Of a DNA stretch of 64,000 bases, positions 8,955 to 17,699 are shown in pieces. Every line of letters begins with the position of its first letter. The first letter of the stretch is position 1. The stretch covers positions 2,884,001 through 2,948,000 of the forward strand of contig NZ_CP110389.1 in the NCBI RefSeq assembly GCF_026015985.1. The letters are read 5' to 3'. A program made the translations under genes and the position numbers. Below the pieces are notes generated by a model, which worked only from the letters and a program-made list of their open reading frames with translations, searched no databases and had not been told where the DNA came from. This stretch comes from Rhodopseudomonas sp. P2A-2r. GTDB taxonomy: Bacteria > Pseudomonadota > Alphaproteobacteria > Rhizobiales > Xanthobacteraceae.

Positions 8955-9794
8955 CTAGTTCATCAGGCCGAGCTTGCTGGCGCCGATATACAGGGCCAGC
9001 ACGGCGGCATTGGAGACATTCAGGCTCTTGATCGCGCCGGGCATGTCGAGCCGCGCGACCACGCTGCAGGTGTCGCGGGTCAGCCGGCGCAGCCCGCTGC
9101 CCTCGGCGCCCAGCACCAGCGCCAGCGGCTGGTGCAGCGGCACCGCGCCGAGCGTGGCATCGCCCTCGCTGTCGAGCCCGACGGTGAGGAAGCCGAGGTC
9201 GTTGAGTTCGCTCAGCGCGCGCGCCAGGTTCGGCACGGTCACCACCGGCACCAGTTCCAGCGCGCCCGAGGCGGATTTTGCCAGAACCCCGGTGGCTTCC
9301 GGGCTGTGCCGGTGCGTGGTGACGATCGCCTTGACGCCGAAGGCCGCGGCCGAACGCATGATCGCGCCGACATTGTGCGGGTCGGTGATCTGGTCGAGCA
9401 CCAGCACGATGCCGTCCTGCGGCAGTTCGTCGAGGGCCGGGCCGTCCAGCGGATCGGCCTCGGCGAGCAGCCCCTGATGCACCGCCTCGGGGCCGAGCAT
9501 GGTGTCGAGTTCGCGCGGCGGCACGATGATCGGATCGATGCGGGTGTCGATCTTGTCGTCGGCCAGCCGACGCGCGGCATTCTCGGTCAGCCACAGCTTG
9601 CGGATCACCCGCTGCGGATTGGCCAGCGCCGCCACCACGGTGTGCCAGCCATAAAGGATCGCCACGCCGTCGCCGCGCGATTCGCGCCCGCCACGGTCCG
9701 GCCGGCCGCCTCTGGAATGCGGTTTGGACGGGCCTTTGGCGCCAGGCTTGTCGCGCCCGCGGGCGAATCGCGGCTTGCGGTCTCGATCGGTCAT
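8955..9794 (-). CDS. rlmB: 23S rRNA 2'-O-ribose methyltransferase RlmB
   Basis: 279 residues from ATG 9794 (an alternative start lies eight codons upstream). A basic N-terminal tail precedes the L30e-like substrate-binding domain (GWHTVVAALANPQRVIRKLW). The SpoU/TrmH knotted methyltransferase domain shows all three motifs: motif 1 ITDPHNVGAIMRSA, motif 2 VLGAEGSGLRRLT and motif 3 SLNVSNAAVLALY. The enzyme uses S-adenosylmethionine to methylate the ribose of G2251 (E. coli numbering) in the ribosomal P loop. The next gene toward higher coordinates is a mobile-element fragment, so local gene order has been disturbed. Confidence 0.9.
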   Translation of the reverse strand: MTDRDRKPRFARGRDKPGAKGPSKPHSRGGRPDRGGRESRGDGVAILYGWHTVVAALANPQRVIRKLWLTENAARRLADDKIDTRIDPIIVPPRELDTMLGPEAVHQGLLAEADPLDGPALDELPQDGIVLVLDQITDPHNVGAIMRSAAAFGVKAIVTTHRHSPEATGVLAKSASGALELVPVVTVPNLARALSELNDLGFLTVGLDSEGDATLGAVPLHQPLALVLGAEGSGLRRLTRDTCSVVARLDMPGAIKSLNVSNAAVLALYIGASKLGLMN

Positions 9795-9891
9795 GATGGC
9801 TTGTCTCACGGGTCCCAAGCGATGGCAATTTGCCGTTCCGCAACGCCCGGAAAATCTTGCAGAAACCCGGGCAGGGCCGCCCCGCAGGGCT

Positions 9892-10131
9892 AGGGTCCGG
9901 ACCCAATAACCGGATTCCCCTGGCAGCCTGATCGTGATTCACTGCCTCATCGAGGAGGCGGTGAGATGGGTGATTTCTTTTGGTTTTCCGATGCGCAGTG
10001 GGCTCGAATTGAGCCGCTGCTTCCGACCGGCGTGCGCGGCAAGCCCCGGGTAGATGATCGTCGTGTGCTAAGCGGGATCGTCCATGCCCTGCGCTGTGGC
10101 GGCCGTTGGGCCGACTGCGCCGACGTCTACC
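9892..10131 (+). mobile_element. IS5-family element, left-end remnant
   Basis: The frame from ATG 9966 reads GDFFWFSDAQWARIEPLLP and then RVDDRRVLSGIVHALRCGGR, the N-terminus of an IS5-family (DUF4096-type) transposase. Homology stops after CADVY near 10131, where the expected GPRKTLYNRF-like block is missing. No catalytic residues remain. The flanking GGGTCCGGACCC sequence near 9893 could be the outer inverted repeat. A dead truncated copy. Confidence 0.75.
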
Positions 10132-10483
10132 AGTGCTCGACTTCGGCGCCGACGCCGTGCGCGCACAAGAGAAGACGGTGACCTGCAGCAACTGGCTCTT
10201 CCACAACGGCCGCGCCGGCGACCAGCACCGCAACGTGAACACCTTGAACAAGTTGCTCGACGCGCTGCCCGGCGTCGACTGGTCGCCGCATGCGCCGCGC
10301 TATGCGCTCGCGGATTTCGTGGTCACGCTGCAGGGCTTCGAGAAATCCGATGTCAATCGGCCCTTTAATTGCGGGCTGTTGTCAAGCACCCGTATGGCCG
10401 CGCTCAGCAAAGCGGTAGCGGTCGCCCCATCGAAACTGGATGGGGTTGTGGAGATGGGGCGAGAGCGGCCGGCGATACGATAG
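10132..10483 (+). pseudogene. Unrecognised gene fragment joined to the IS5 remnant
   Basis: Immediately after the IS5 remnant an open frame continues to 10483. The part up to about 10355 looks like real protein (SNWLFHNGRAGDQHRN, then LPGVDWSPHAPRYALADFV). I do not recognise the family. It has no plausible start of its own, and the end of the frame reads as non-coding. It is probably the tail of a gene cut by the mobile element. From 10484 to 10727 there is no gene, only the flank of the IS110 transposase. Confidence 0.4.
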
Positions 10484-10727
10484 CCGGTCAGCGTTGGATT
10501 TTCGTTTGCCGAACAATCTTAGCGCGGTAGCTTTGATGCCATCGCCAGGGTCATGGTCCTTTCCGAGGTCGCCAGGCGCCTCATGATGATGTCCGGGGCG
10601 GGTGCCTCAACGTGTACAGCGGAGTACGGACAAGCCGCCACCAGCCGATTGACCGAGGTCACCGCGACCACCGTCCCAGCGGGACATCGTCAGCCCGGCG
10701 GACCAGGCCAGAAACTTCAGGATGCCT

Positions 10728-11756
10728 TTAGGCCGGGGTTGCATGGCCCCAGTCGAATGAGGTGCCATCCACCCAAATGCAGTGAAGGATGACGGCGATC
10801 TTTCTGGCAATAGCGACCTTCGCCTTCTTCATACCTATCCGCTTTGCGAGCTTCATTCCCCAGACCTTGAGGGAGGACCATTTTTTGGTCCGATAAAGCA
10901 GGGCAGTCGCCGCCTCGAACAGGTAGGTTCGGAGAAGACGGTCGCCCCATCGCGATATCTTGCCGCTCGTATCGGTTTCTCCAGATTGGTTGCGCCGAGG
11001 CGTAAGGCCGAGATAGGCGCCGACCGTAGAGGCCGATCGGAAGCGGGACGGATCGTCGATCGTATGGCGGAACGTGAGGGCCGTCACCACTCCGACGCCT
11101 GGAACGGTCATCAGGCGCCGCGTCGTCTCGTCTGACTTCGCCAATCGGCGGACCTCATCGTCAAACTTGCTCTGCTGCTGACAGATATGCTCATGAATCG
11201 ACAGGAGCGGCGCGGTCACGCTGAGAAGCTGGTGATCGTTGCCGAGTAGCTCGCTGACCTGATTGCGGAACTGTTGGCCGATGGCGCGAGGGAATAGCAA
11301 TCCATATTCCTTGATCAGACTGCGGACTTGGTTCTCAATGTCCCGGCGCATGGATACGAGTCGGGATCGCGCGACGAGTATCGCGCGGACCTTTTGACTT
11401 TCCTCGCTCTTAATTTTCACTTCTCGATACCAACCGACCCGTACCAGTTCGGCAAGACCTCGAGCGTCATTTTGATCACTCTTGTTCATACGTACCGACA
11501 GTGCCGCGTGTGCATGCCGCGCATCGATGCAAACGACAGGTAGATCGACCCTACGAAGTTCGTGCCAAAGCCAGCTTGACATCGCGCCGGTCTCAAAACC
11601 AATGCGCTCCGCCAGTGGCGCATGTTTACGAAGCAGGTCAGTCAGAGCGCCGGGATCTGACTTAGCCTTTCCCTCGAAGATTAATTGGCCAGTTTCGCTG
11701 ACCACGCACACTGCGGTTTCTCTTTGCGAGACATCCAGACCGACGTATTGCTTCAT
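10728..11756 (-). CDS. IS110-family transposase
   Basis: 342 residues, full length for the family. The N-terminal DEDD domain starts [16 protein letters not shown], with [16 protein letters not shown] and [15 protein letters not shown] carrying the acidic residues. The C-terminal Tnp_20 domain carries [17 protein letters not shown] and [15 protein letters not shown] with the usual serine. IS110 elements have no inverted repeats and use a non-coding bridge RNA from one flank. Only 86 bp separate the start codon from the adjoining IS21, while about 240 bp of non-coding DNA lie after the stop. The exact element ends are not visible. Confidence 0.9.
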   Translation of the reverse strand: MKQYVGLDVSQRETAVCVVSETGQLIFEGKAKSDPGALTDLLRKHAPLAERIGFETGAMSSWLWHELRRVDLPVVCIDARHAHAALSVRMNKSDQNDARGLAELVRVGWYREVKIKSEESQKVRAILVARSRLVSMRRDIENQVRSLIKEYGLLFPRAIGQQFRNQVSELLGNDHQLLSVTAPLLSIHEHICQQQSKFDDEVRRLAKSDETTRRLMTVPGVGVVTALTFRHTIDDPSRFRSASTVGAYLGLTPRRNQSGETDTSGKISRWGDRLLRTYLFEAATALLYRTKKWSSLKVWGMKLAKRIGMKKAKVAIARKIAVILHCIWVDGTSFDWGHATPA

Positions 11757-11831
11757 GACGGTTCCTCCGAATCGGTTGATTGCGAGGGCTCGATGCTAAC
11801 GGATCTTTCGTGCCACGAGCGCTGACCGCAA

Positions 11832-12698
11832 TTACGTCATCGTGTTCAAATTTGACCCCGTATCGGCTTCCAATTTTGACCCCCTTGAGCGGCTCGGTTT
11901 GGCGGTAGCGCTCGTCTCGTCGGAGCTGGCCGGGATTGCGGAGACGAGACGAGCGCGGGTGGCATGATCATCGTCGCGGCTCTTGAAGCGCCAGCTGTCG
12001 TTGCCGGTCTCGACGATGTCGCAGTGGTGCGTCAGGCGATCGAGAAGCGCGGTGGTCATCTTTGCGTCGCCGAACACGCTGGGCCATTCGCCAAACGCCA
12101 GATTAGTGGTGACGACGACGGATGTGCGCTCGTAGAGCCGGCTGACGAGGTGGAACAGCAACTGACCGCCGGATTGCGCGAACGGCAGGTAGCCGAGTTC
12201 GTCGAGAACGATGAAGTCCAGCCGGGTCAAATGCTCGGCGATCCGGCCCTGCCGTCCGGTCCGGGTCTCGATCTCCAGACGGTTGACGAGGTCGACCACG
12301 TTGTAGAAGCGGCCGCGCGCGCCGGATCGGATGCAGCTTCGGGCAATGGCGATGGCCAGATGGGTCTTGCCGGTGCCGGTGCCGCCGATCAGGACGGCAT
12401 TGCGTTGCTGAGCGATGAAGCCGCCGCCGGCGAGGTCATTGACCAGCGTCTGGTTGATGGGGGTGCCAACGAACTGGAAGTCGTCGAGATCCTTGGCGAG
12501 CGGTAGCTTGGCGATGGTGAGCTGGTACTTGATTGAGCGGGCCTGCTTCTCGTTGATCTCGGCGTTGAGCAAGTCGCCGACAATGCGCTGGGGTTCGTGC
12601 TGACGCTTGACGGCGGTCGTCATGATCTCGTCGAAGGCGGCCTTCATGCCGTAGAGCTTGAGTTCGCCCATGAGGTCGAACAGTTGAGTACGTTCCAT
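11832..12698 (-). CDS. istB: IstB, IS21 helper ATPase
   Basis: 288 residues. AAA+ ATPase related to DnaC, with Walker [16 protein letters not shown] and Walker [16 protein letters not shown]. It partners IstA in target selection and strand transfer. The ATG overlaps the istA stop (TGATG), indicating coupled translation. Its reading frame runs through both left terminal repeats (the C-terminus [13 protein letters not shown] is encoded by them) and stops at 11832, just outside the apparent element end. The native stop was probably lost or the stop is supplied by target DNA. Confidence 0.9.
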   Translation of the reverse strand: MERTQLFDLMGELKLYGMKAAFDEIMTTAVKRQHEPQRIVGDLLNAEINEKQARSIKYQLTIAKLPLAKDLDDFQFVGTPINQTLVNDLAGGGFIAQQRNAVLIGGTGTGKTHLAIAIARSCIRSGARGRFYNVVDLVNRLEIETRTGRQGRIAEHLTRLDFIVLDELGYLPFAQSGGQLLFHLVSRLYERTSVVVTTNLAFGEWPSVFGDAKMTTALLDRLTHHCDIVETGNDSWRFKSRDDDHATRARLVSAIPASSDETSATAKPSRSRGSKLEADTGSNLNTMT

Positions 12699-14297
12699 CA
12701 GATGGTTCTCCTGAGGTTGTCGTAACGGGCACAGTCGGCGATCGGAGCGTGGCGCAACGTCAGCGCAGCCGGCGTCATGATGTTGGCGGGTGGGGCGGGC
12801 TCGCGTTGCCGGGCCAGGATATTGAGCACGACATCGGCGGAATGGACGCCCTGGGCGATCGCCTCGGCACAGGCCGCCTCGACAGCGGGCAGACCGTCGG
12901 TCAGAACCGCGTTGAGGATGTCGACCATCTGACGGTTGCCATCCTCGGCGCCGGCAAGCTTGCGCCGTATGCGCTCGATCGTGGCCGGCAGCACCCAGTC
13001 CTTGAAGGGAGCACCGTTGCGCAAGGCGCCGGGTTTGCGCGCCAACACCGGCACGTAATGCCAGGGGTCATAGGTGGTCTCGCCGCGGCCGAAGGCGCGC
13101 GGATGTTCGGCAACGATACGTCCGTCCTGGCGGATCACGATGCGGTCGGCATAGGCATGAACCTCGACCGGCCGCCCGACGGCGCTGGCCGCGACCGAGT
13201 ACTTGTTGTTGTCGAAGCGGACCAGGCAGGTCTTCGAGACCGATGCCGGCACCGCATGGAATCCATCGAACCGGCCCGCATAGGGAACGAGCTTTGGCCG
13301 TTCGGCTTCGAACACCTGCCAGATCGTCTGCTCGGTCAGTTCCGGATGACGGTGGGCCTTGGTGTAGGCAATGCACTTGTCCAGCAGCCAGGCATTCAAC
13401 TCGTCGAGGGTTTTGAACCGCAGCCGCGGTGTGAAGAAGCGCTCGCGGACAAGCCCTACCTGGTTCTCGACCTGGCCTTTCTCCCAGCCTGACGCCGGCG
13501 TGCAGGCGACCGGGTCGACGAGGTAATGGCTGCACATCTGCATGAAGCGGCGATTGTAGAGACGGCCTTTGCCGACGAAGATCGTCTCGACTGCGGTCTT
13601 CATGTTGTCGTAGATGCCGCGACCGCAGGTGCCCTTGAACAGCGCGAACGCCCGGTCGTGGGCGTCGAACACCATCTCCTGCGTCTCGCGCGGGTAGCAC
13701 CGCACAAACAGCATGCGGCTGTGGCACAGCCGGACGTGGGCCGCCTTGACCATCACCGTCACGCCATTGAGCAGAACCACTTCGTGGCTCCAGTCGAACT
13801 GGTAGGCTTCGCCGGGCGCAAAGCTCAGCGGGACGTAGGCCGCAGCCGTCGATTGTCCACGGTCCGTACTCCATCGTCTGGCGTAACGCCGCACGGCATC
13901 GTAGCCACCGTCGTAACCGCGGCCGCGCAGTTCTTCGAAGATCCGGATCAGCGTCAGTTGCTCGCGAGCGGCCTTGGTCGCATTGGCCGCCAGCACCCTG
14001 TCGAGCTCTGCTGCCCATCGTCCCAGCTTCGGACGCGGCTGAACCGCACGCTCATACTCGAACGATGTCTCGCCCGACCTCAGCACCTTCCGCACCGTGT
14101 TCCGAGATACCTTCAGGTCCCGGGCGATCTCCTTGATCGTCTTGCCCTTGATGAAATGCTCGCGCCGTATCCGGGCAATCGTCTCCACGATCAGCATCTC
14201 CGACCACCTGCTTTGTTAAGAAGCAGGCAGCGCAACAGACCAACATTAGGGGGTCAATTTTAGACGCCGATCCCCCGGCTTAGGGGGCAATATTGCA
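11843..14297 (-). mobile_element. IS21-family insertion sequence
   Basis: Complete istA-istB pair bounded by the multiple terminal repeats typical of IS21. On the left are two copies of a TTTGACCCC-type repeat (11845-11859 and about 11871-11882) separated by TATCGGCTTCC. On the right, in inverted orientation, there are two copies (about 14249-14260 and 14282-14297) separated by GACGCCGAT. The termini read TG...CA. I could not see a clear target duplication, so the outer ends are good to a few bases only. The element abuts the IS110 copy on the left and a coding frame on the right. Confidence 0.8.
12698..14197 (-). CDS. istA: IstA, IS21 transposase
   Basis: 499 residues. The N-terminal helix-turn-helix ([21 protein letters not shown]) is followed by the DDE integrase core; [14 protein letters not shown] holds the first aspartate, IYDNMKTAV the second, and the block [16 protein letters not shown] ([14 protein letters not shown]) the glutamate. 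A C-terminal beta-barrel domain ([16 protein letters not shown]) completes the family architecture. Length is normal and no frame break is seen, so the protein should be active. First gene of the IS21 operon. Confidence 0.92.
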   Translation of the reverse strand: MLIVETIARIRREHFIKGKTIKEIARDLKVSRNTVRKVLRSGETSFEYERAVQPRPKLGRWAAELDRVLAANATKAAREQLTLIRIFEELRGRGYDGGYDAVRRYARRWSTDRGQSTAAAYVPLSFAPGEAYQFDWSHEVVLLNGVTVMVKAAHVRLCHSRMLFVRCYPRETQEMVFDAHDRAFALFKGTCGRGIYDNMKTAVETIFVGKGRLYNRRFMQMCSHYLVDPVACTPASGWEKGQVENQVGLVRERFFTPRLRFKTLDELNAWLLDKCIAYTKAHRHPELTEQTIWQVFEAERPKLVPYAGRFDGFHAVPASVSKTCLVRFDNNKYSVAASAVGRPVEVHAYADRIVIRQDGRIVAEHPRAFGRGETTYDPWHYVPVLARKPGALRNGAPFKDWVLPATIERIRRKLAGAEDGNRQMVDILNAVLTDGLPAVEAACAEAIAQGVHSADVVLNILARQREPAPPANIMTPAALTLRHAPIADCARYDNLRRTI

Positions 14298-14303
14298 AGC
14301 CGA

Positions 14304-14813
14304 ATGACAGTCGATTCCAAGACCTACGGTCTCGACACCCTGCGGGATGCCGCGAAGAAGGCCATGTGCTCTCAGGCCGATATCGCCAGGTTCATCGTCG
14401 ACGGTCGCCTCCAATGCGTGGCGACGCTGAAGGGCAATAGGGATTACGGGTCGATCCTCGTCGATGAGTCGGAGGTCCGGACCCTCCTCTACGGCGTCGA
14501 CGCCACCACGCTTTCGCTCCCCGATTTCGCTGAGCGTGGAGGCTTCGGAAGGCAGGCCGCCCAAGCCCTGGTCAAATACGGACACGTCGAATCTGTCTCC
14601 GTGGTGTGTTCCGGGCACCGCACCGCGCGGATCTCGCTTTCGGCGGCAACGGCCTTCGAGGAGCGCTACGTATCGCTGGGAAAGCTGTCGCGCGAGCGGG
14701 GCGAACACTTCAAGACCGTTTGGAAGGCGCTCAAGGAGCAGGGCGTGCGACCGGCGTTCGACCCCGTGGAGGTATTCGCTCGTTTCTACCGGCGGTCCGA
14801 TCTTCAGGCCTGA
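14304..14813 (+). CDS. Unknown protein, 5' end probably cut by IS21
   Basis: 169 residues from an ATG only 7 bp after the IS21 end. The frame is open back to the element, so the real protein probably began further upstream. Visible blocks are YGLDTLRDAAKKAMCSQAD and LKGNRDYGSILVDESEVRTL, then a helix-rich region (GFGRQAAQALVKYGHVESV) that resembles a DNA-binding fold. The end, HFKTVWKALKEQGVRPAFD, looks like a short helical tail. The overall pattern is reminiscent of the C-terminal part of TniQ/TnsD-type transposition proteins, but this is a weak resemblance. Treat as unknown, probably truncated. Confidence 0.45.
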   Translation: MTVDSKTYGLDTLRDAAKKAMCSQADIARFIVDGRLQCVATLKGNRDYGSILVDESEVRTLLYGVDATTLSLPDFAERGGFGRQAAQALVKYGHVESVSVVCSGHRTARISLSAATAFEERYVSLGKLSRERGEHFKTVWKALKEQGVRPAFDPVEVFARFYRRSDLQA

Positions 14814-15126
14814 AGGCGGTGGCGATCCACCTCGATCGTTCGACGGGACGAGACGCCGGCGTCACCTTGTCCCGTGAGCGCAACGTAGATAGCCACCACG
14901 CCGGTCATTCCTATCGGAAGCGCTTGGGGCGCCAAGGGGTCAGTGCACGCGGATTTTCGGGGTGAAGTCGATTTGCGGGCGTACTATGCCTCCGGATACG
15001 GGCGAAAGCTGTTACAGAAGATAGAATTTCTTCAATAGTATCAGAAGCGAAAAATCAGGTTTGCGGGCTTTGTATGGGTCGGTTTGCAATGGCGGTCGGC
15101 GCCATCAATGACACGGAGGAGACGTC
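14814..15126 (+). other. Non-coding stretch before the antitoxin gene
   Basis: 313 bp without a convincing gene. GC content falls near 15000-15060 (AAGATAGAATTTCTTCAATAG), where a promoter for the following gene pair could lie. An ACGGAGGAG ribosome site ends the stretch at about 15121. Confidence 0.4.
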
Positions 15127-15318
15127 ATGACGCCCCCCAAGAAGCTCCAGGCCCGATCCGACGCCGTCCGCTTCGCTGTGACCAACACCGCCATCGAGGG
15201 CGGGCAAGTCCTGCCGGAGACCGAGTCGGCGCTGGACGAGTGGGCGCACGGAGAAATCGACGACGCCGAGCTGATGGAACAGACGCTCAGGAAATTTGGG
15301 AAGGGAGGGACGTCATGA
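15127..15318 (+). CDS. VbhA-like antitoxin
   Basis: 63 residues behind a strong GGAGGAG ribosome site. The block RSDAVRFAVTNTAIEGG corresponds to the inhibitory helix of VbhA/FicA antitoxins, ending in the E-G pair that reaches into the Fic active site. The following ALDEWAHGEIDDAELMEQ matches the family's closing GEI..dE segment. Such proteins normally precede a fic toxin gene and block its adenylyltransferase activity. Here the next gene, coupled by an ATGA overlap, is not Fic, so the antitoxin is orphaned or its partner is new. VbhA genes are common on conjugative elements. Confidence 0.65.
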   Translation: MTPPKKLQARSDAVRFAVTNTAIEGGQVLPETESALDEWAHGEIDDAELMEQTLRKFGKGGTS

Positions 15319-15626
15319 CGGACGACATCATCGACTGGAGCGAGAAGCACACCAAGCTGCCTGCCAGCGACTGCAAGCCCATGGAGCTGACCCCGTTGCA
15401 CCGGGAGATTCTCCGTCGCCTGAAGCACCACAACTGCGTCATCGTTCGGCAAGGACTGGGGCGCGGATTCGTTTGCGGAAACTATCGCCCGGCCCAGACA
15501 GGCTCCCAGGTTCCAGAATCCGCGCCCAACGGGATGCGATTCTGGATGACCAGGCTGAGCGGCCCGAGCCGCGAGTTGTCCACAGCCGACCTGCTGCCAG
15601 TTTCAGGAAATCTGACCCAAAGCTGA
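15315..15626 (+). CDS. Small protein coupled to the VbhA-like antitoxin
   Basis: 103 residues; its ATG overlaps the upstream stop (ATGA). No Fic motif (HPFxxGNG) or other recognisable domain is present. The middle ELTPLHREILRRLKHHNCV looks like a helical DNA- or protein-binding segment, and VRQGLGRGFVCGN follows. The end (VSGNLTQS) runs into three CTGACCCA repeats, so the original C-terminus may have been replaced. It occupies the position of a toxin, but toxicity is not demonstrated by sequence. Confidence 0.5.
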   Translation: MTDDIIDWSEKHTKLPASDCKPMELTPLHREILRRLKHHNCVIVRQGLGRGFVCGNYRPAQTGSQVPESAPNGMRFWMTRLSGPSRELSTADLLPVSGNLTQS

Positions 15627-15667
15627 CCCAGCGCCTAATCTGACCCAGAAAAGGGCTCTAAAATCAG

Positions 15668-15686
15668 AGGCCCCGAAGGGCTTTTT
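15668..15686 (+). terminator. Intrinsic terminator after the antitoxin pair
   Basis: Short GCCC-CGAA-GGGC hairpin with flanking A-T and G-T pairs, followed by TTTTT, between the plus-strand gene pair and tRNA-Tyr. Confidence 0.6.
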
Positions 15687-15703
15687 CTTCAATGAAAACA
15701 GGA

Positions 15704-15789
15704 TGGTGGGGGAAGAAGGACTCGAACCTTCGAAGTCATAAGACGGCTGATTTACAGTCAGCTCCCTTTGCCACTCGGGACACTCCCCG
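15704..15789 (-). tRNA. tRNA-Tyr (GUA)
   Basis: Class II tRNA on the minus strand: D arm TCCC..GGGA, anticodon stem-loop CTGACTGTAAATCAG with anticodon GTA, a long variable arm, T arm GAAGG TTCGAGT CCTTC and encoded CCA (15704-15706). The acceptor reads CGGGGAG against TTCCCCC, giving a C1:C72 mismatch where bacterial tRNA-Tyr has G1:C72. Confidence 0.92.
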
Positions 15790-15799
15790 CTCCACGCCA

Positions 15800-16139
15800 T
15801 CGAACCTCATTCCGCCCCTGAGAGCGGCTGGCCGGCCGATGATGACGTTAAAACGTGCGCCCAGTGATGGGCTCCCGGTTCGGCGCGTTTATGACGGAAG
15901 CGGTAGGGCAAAGTCAACCGACGGAGGGACGATTATCCGCTTCATCGGTCACGCCGCGATGACAGCCCGGGTTCCATGCCGCCCGGCGGCGCGGGGGACC
16001 ATGCGCGACGGATCACCCGAATCAGGGCTGATGACGGCTCGTGAGGGGGCGCCCGGCGCCGCAGGCATGCTGGCTGGCAAAATTCCGCGGGATCCCACGG
16101 GTTGAGACCGGCCCGGCACCATGCTAGGTGAACGCCAGC
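15800..16139. other. Spacer between tRNA-Tyr and tRNA-Gly
   Basis: 340 bp between two divergent tRNA genes with no supportable gene. It must hold both tRNA promoters, but I could not pick them out with confidence. Confidence 0.4.
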
Positions 16140-16213
16140 GCGGGTGTAGCTCAATGGTAGAGCAGCAGCCTTCCAAGCTGAATACGAGGGTTCGATTCCC
16201 TCCACCCGCTCCA
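16140..16213 (+). tRNA. tRNA-Gly (UCC)
   Basis: Cloverleaf with acceptor GCGGGTG / CACCCGC, D arm GCTC..GAGC, anticodon loop CTTCCAA (anticodon TCC), T arm GAGGG TTCGATT CCCTC, discriminator T and encoded CCA. Confidence 0.95.
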
Positions 16214-16535
16214 CTCTCTAGATTATTGTTATTACACACTTATTTTGCTTTAGCGCGAGCGTGTGCTATCTTTTTCAGAAAAGCTCATACAGCGTTCGTA
16301 CAACGTTAGACCCCGAATCCATACAACGGATCCTATCTACTTTCCGCTTTCGTCCGCCCGAGGCCCCCACAAATGTGCGGGGAGGGCGCGCAATGTGGCG
16401 TGTGAGATAGGGAGGCAGGAGCGCAATTCTCTGCCAACTGTGTAATCGTAGGGTGGCCGATGTCGCGAGACGGAGTGGTCGAGTGCCCTTGGAAGCGCTG
16501 ATGTACCGCATGGTGACTCCCGCTCCGGAAGACCA
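16214..16535. other. AT-richer stretch downstream of tRNA-Gly
   Basis: About 320 bp without a gene. It begins with an AT-rich segment (ATTATTGTTATTACACACTTATTTTG), a sharp composition change at the tRNA 3' end. No copy of the tRNA 3' end was seen elsewhere in the window. Confidence 0.4.
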
Positions 16536-16766
16536 TTAGAAATCCGAAATAAGCCAGAAGTCACTGAGCACAGCGCATCGAGGCTCGATCTTGGCCCGAT
16601 GTTTTAAAGCCCAAGCCAATAGAACTGCCGATGCGGCATCGCCGAGCAGGGCGTAGGCCAGAGTTGCCGAAACAGCGAGGTCCACCTCAGTGGCAATGAT
16701 CGGGTGCTTCTTGATCTGGCGAACACATATTCCGATCGCGACCGCGGCGAGCGCTTTGCCGATCAC
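16536..16766 (-). CDS. Small membrane protein
   Basis: 76 residues with two hydrophobic segments (MIGKALAAVAIGICV, then VDLAVSATLAYALLGDAASA and LLAWAL) separated by a basic loop (RQIKKHP). No family is recognised. It lies in a decayed region directly downstream of an acyltransferase fragment on the same strand. Membrane character is the only support. Confidence 0.4.
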   Translation of the reverse strand: MIGKALAAVAIGICVRQIKKHPIIATEVDLAVSATLAYALLGDAASAVLLAWALKHRAKIEPRCAVLSDFWLISDF

Positions 16767-16784
16767 GACAATTGTTTACCCACG

Positions 16785-17066
16785 CTATCGCGCTGGGTAG
16801 CCAAGCGAGAATGAGATATTCCTGCGTGTCAACGATGTGGCCAAATGGGTCATCAGCCCTACGTCTTGCCAGGCGCAGAATAGGTCGAAGCCGAACCATC
16901 GCTGGCTGTCCACGATCGGAAAGACCAGCCAGAGATAAGGCGCGCTGTCGAAGGGATACGGGGCGGTTGGCAGGGAAGCGAGGTAGGGGAGGACGGAGTG
17001 GAACGCCAGCACGATGATGATGACGGCAGCCCGAAGGTTGACGAGAGCAATGCTTGATCTGCTCAT
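16785..17066 (-). pseudogene. Acyltransferase-3 family protein, N-terminal fragment
   Basis: The first 65 residues (MSRSSIALVNLRAAVIIIVL, FHSVLPYLASLPTAPYPFD, VDSQRWFGFDLFCAWQDV) match the start of integral-membrane acyltransferases (acyltransferase 3/OpgC-like), whose first helices precede a catalytic histidine region. After WQDVGLM the similarity stops and about 25 unrelated residues lead to a stop codon. A full protein would have about 380 residues and ten helices. A remnant. Confidence 0.6.
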
Positions 17067-17291
17067 TGTCGTGCTGGCCCCGTGTCAATCCGCAAAATGC
17101 CACCGAGTGGGTATTTACGTCCCACGCCACCAGCACGACCAGCGTCTCAATGCCAGTCTGAGCCCGTTCGATAGTTCAATTGTTCTAGTCCACCTTAAGG
17201 CTGTCTTTGCGAGCGACCGTGTCGCCGCTTGCAATATTGTGGTGATGGACGGATGCTTGAAAAAGCGCCGCCTAGGCGCTTCTAAAATTCA

Positions 17292-17690
17292 TTACTGGCA
17301 AAGATGGTTGCGGCCATCCTCGCCACGGAACACTGTTCCTGGCTGACAGACGAAGCCATTGCGAATGGCATACCCGGGATCGTAAGGAGGCGCGACGTTG
17401 TAGCCCGGCCCATAATAGCCGGGCGGGTAGCCGTTGTAGACGTAGGGCTGCGTTGCTGCACCAATCATCGCCCCACCGATCAGTGCGCCTGCGATGCCAA
17501 GGCCAATTCCCGCGCCGCCATGATAGCCGCCGTGCCGGCCGCGGCGATACTGTATGGTCTCTGCCGACGAACCCACCTTCTGTTGCAGCATCAGTGGCAA
17601 CCCGATCGGCGCCGCTGCGGCAGGTACAACGACCCAAGGCCCGAAGGCTATAGCCAGCGCGGTGACGAGAACTCTAGACGATTTATTCAT
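17292..17690 (-). CDS. Secreted glycine-rich protein
   Basis: 132 residues from ATG 17690. A signal peptide (MNKSSRVLVTALAIAFGP, cut near AAAA) is followed by a polar part, then a glycine-rich hydrophobic hairpin (GAGIGLGIAGALIGGAMIG) that could insert in a membrane, and a Tyr/Pro/Gly tail (NGYPPGYYGPGYN). It ends with a two-cysteine block (FVCQPGTVFRGEDGRNHLC). Several unlinked small secreted proteins of this lineage share the tail design. Function unknown; the gene appears intact and monocistronic. Confidence 0.6.
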   Translation of the reverse strand: MNKSSRVLVTALAIAFGPWVVVPAAAAPIGLPLMLQQKVGSSAETIQYRRGRHGGYHGGAGIGLGIAGALIGGAMIGAATQPYVYNGYPPGYYGPGYNVAPPYDPGYAIRNGFVCQPGTVFRGEDGRNHLCQ

Positions 17691-17699
17691 TTCAATAAC

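Noticed and set aside
8866..10251. 461-codon open frame on the minus strand
   Set aside because: Shares DNA with rlmB in another frame; rlmB has all SpoU motifs, this frame has none.
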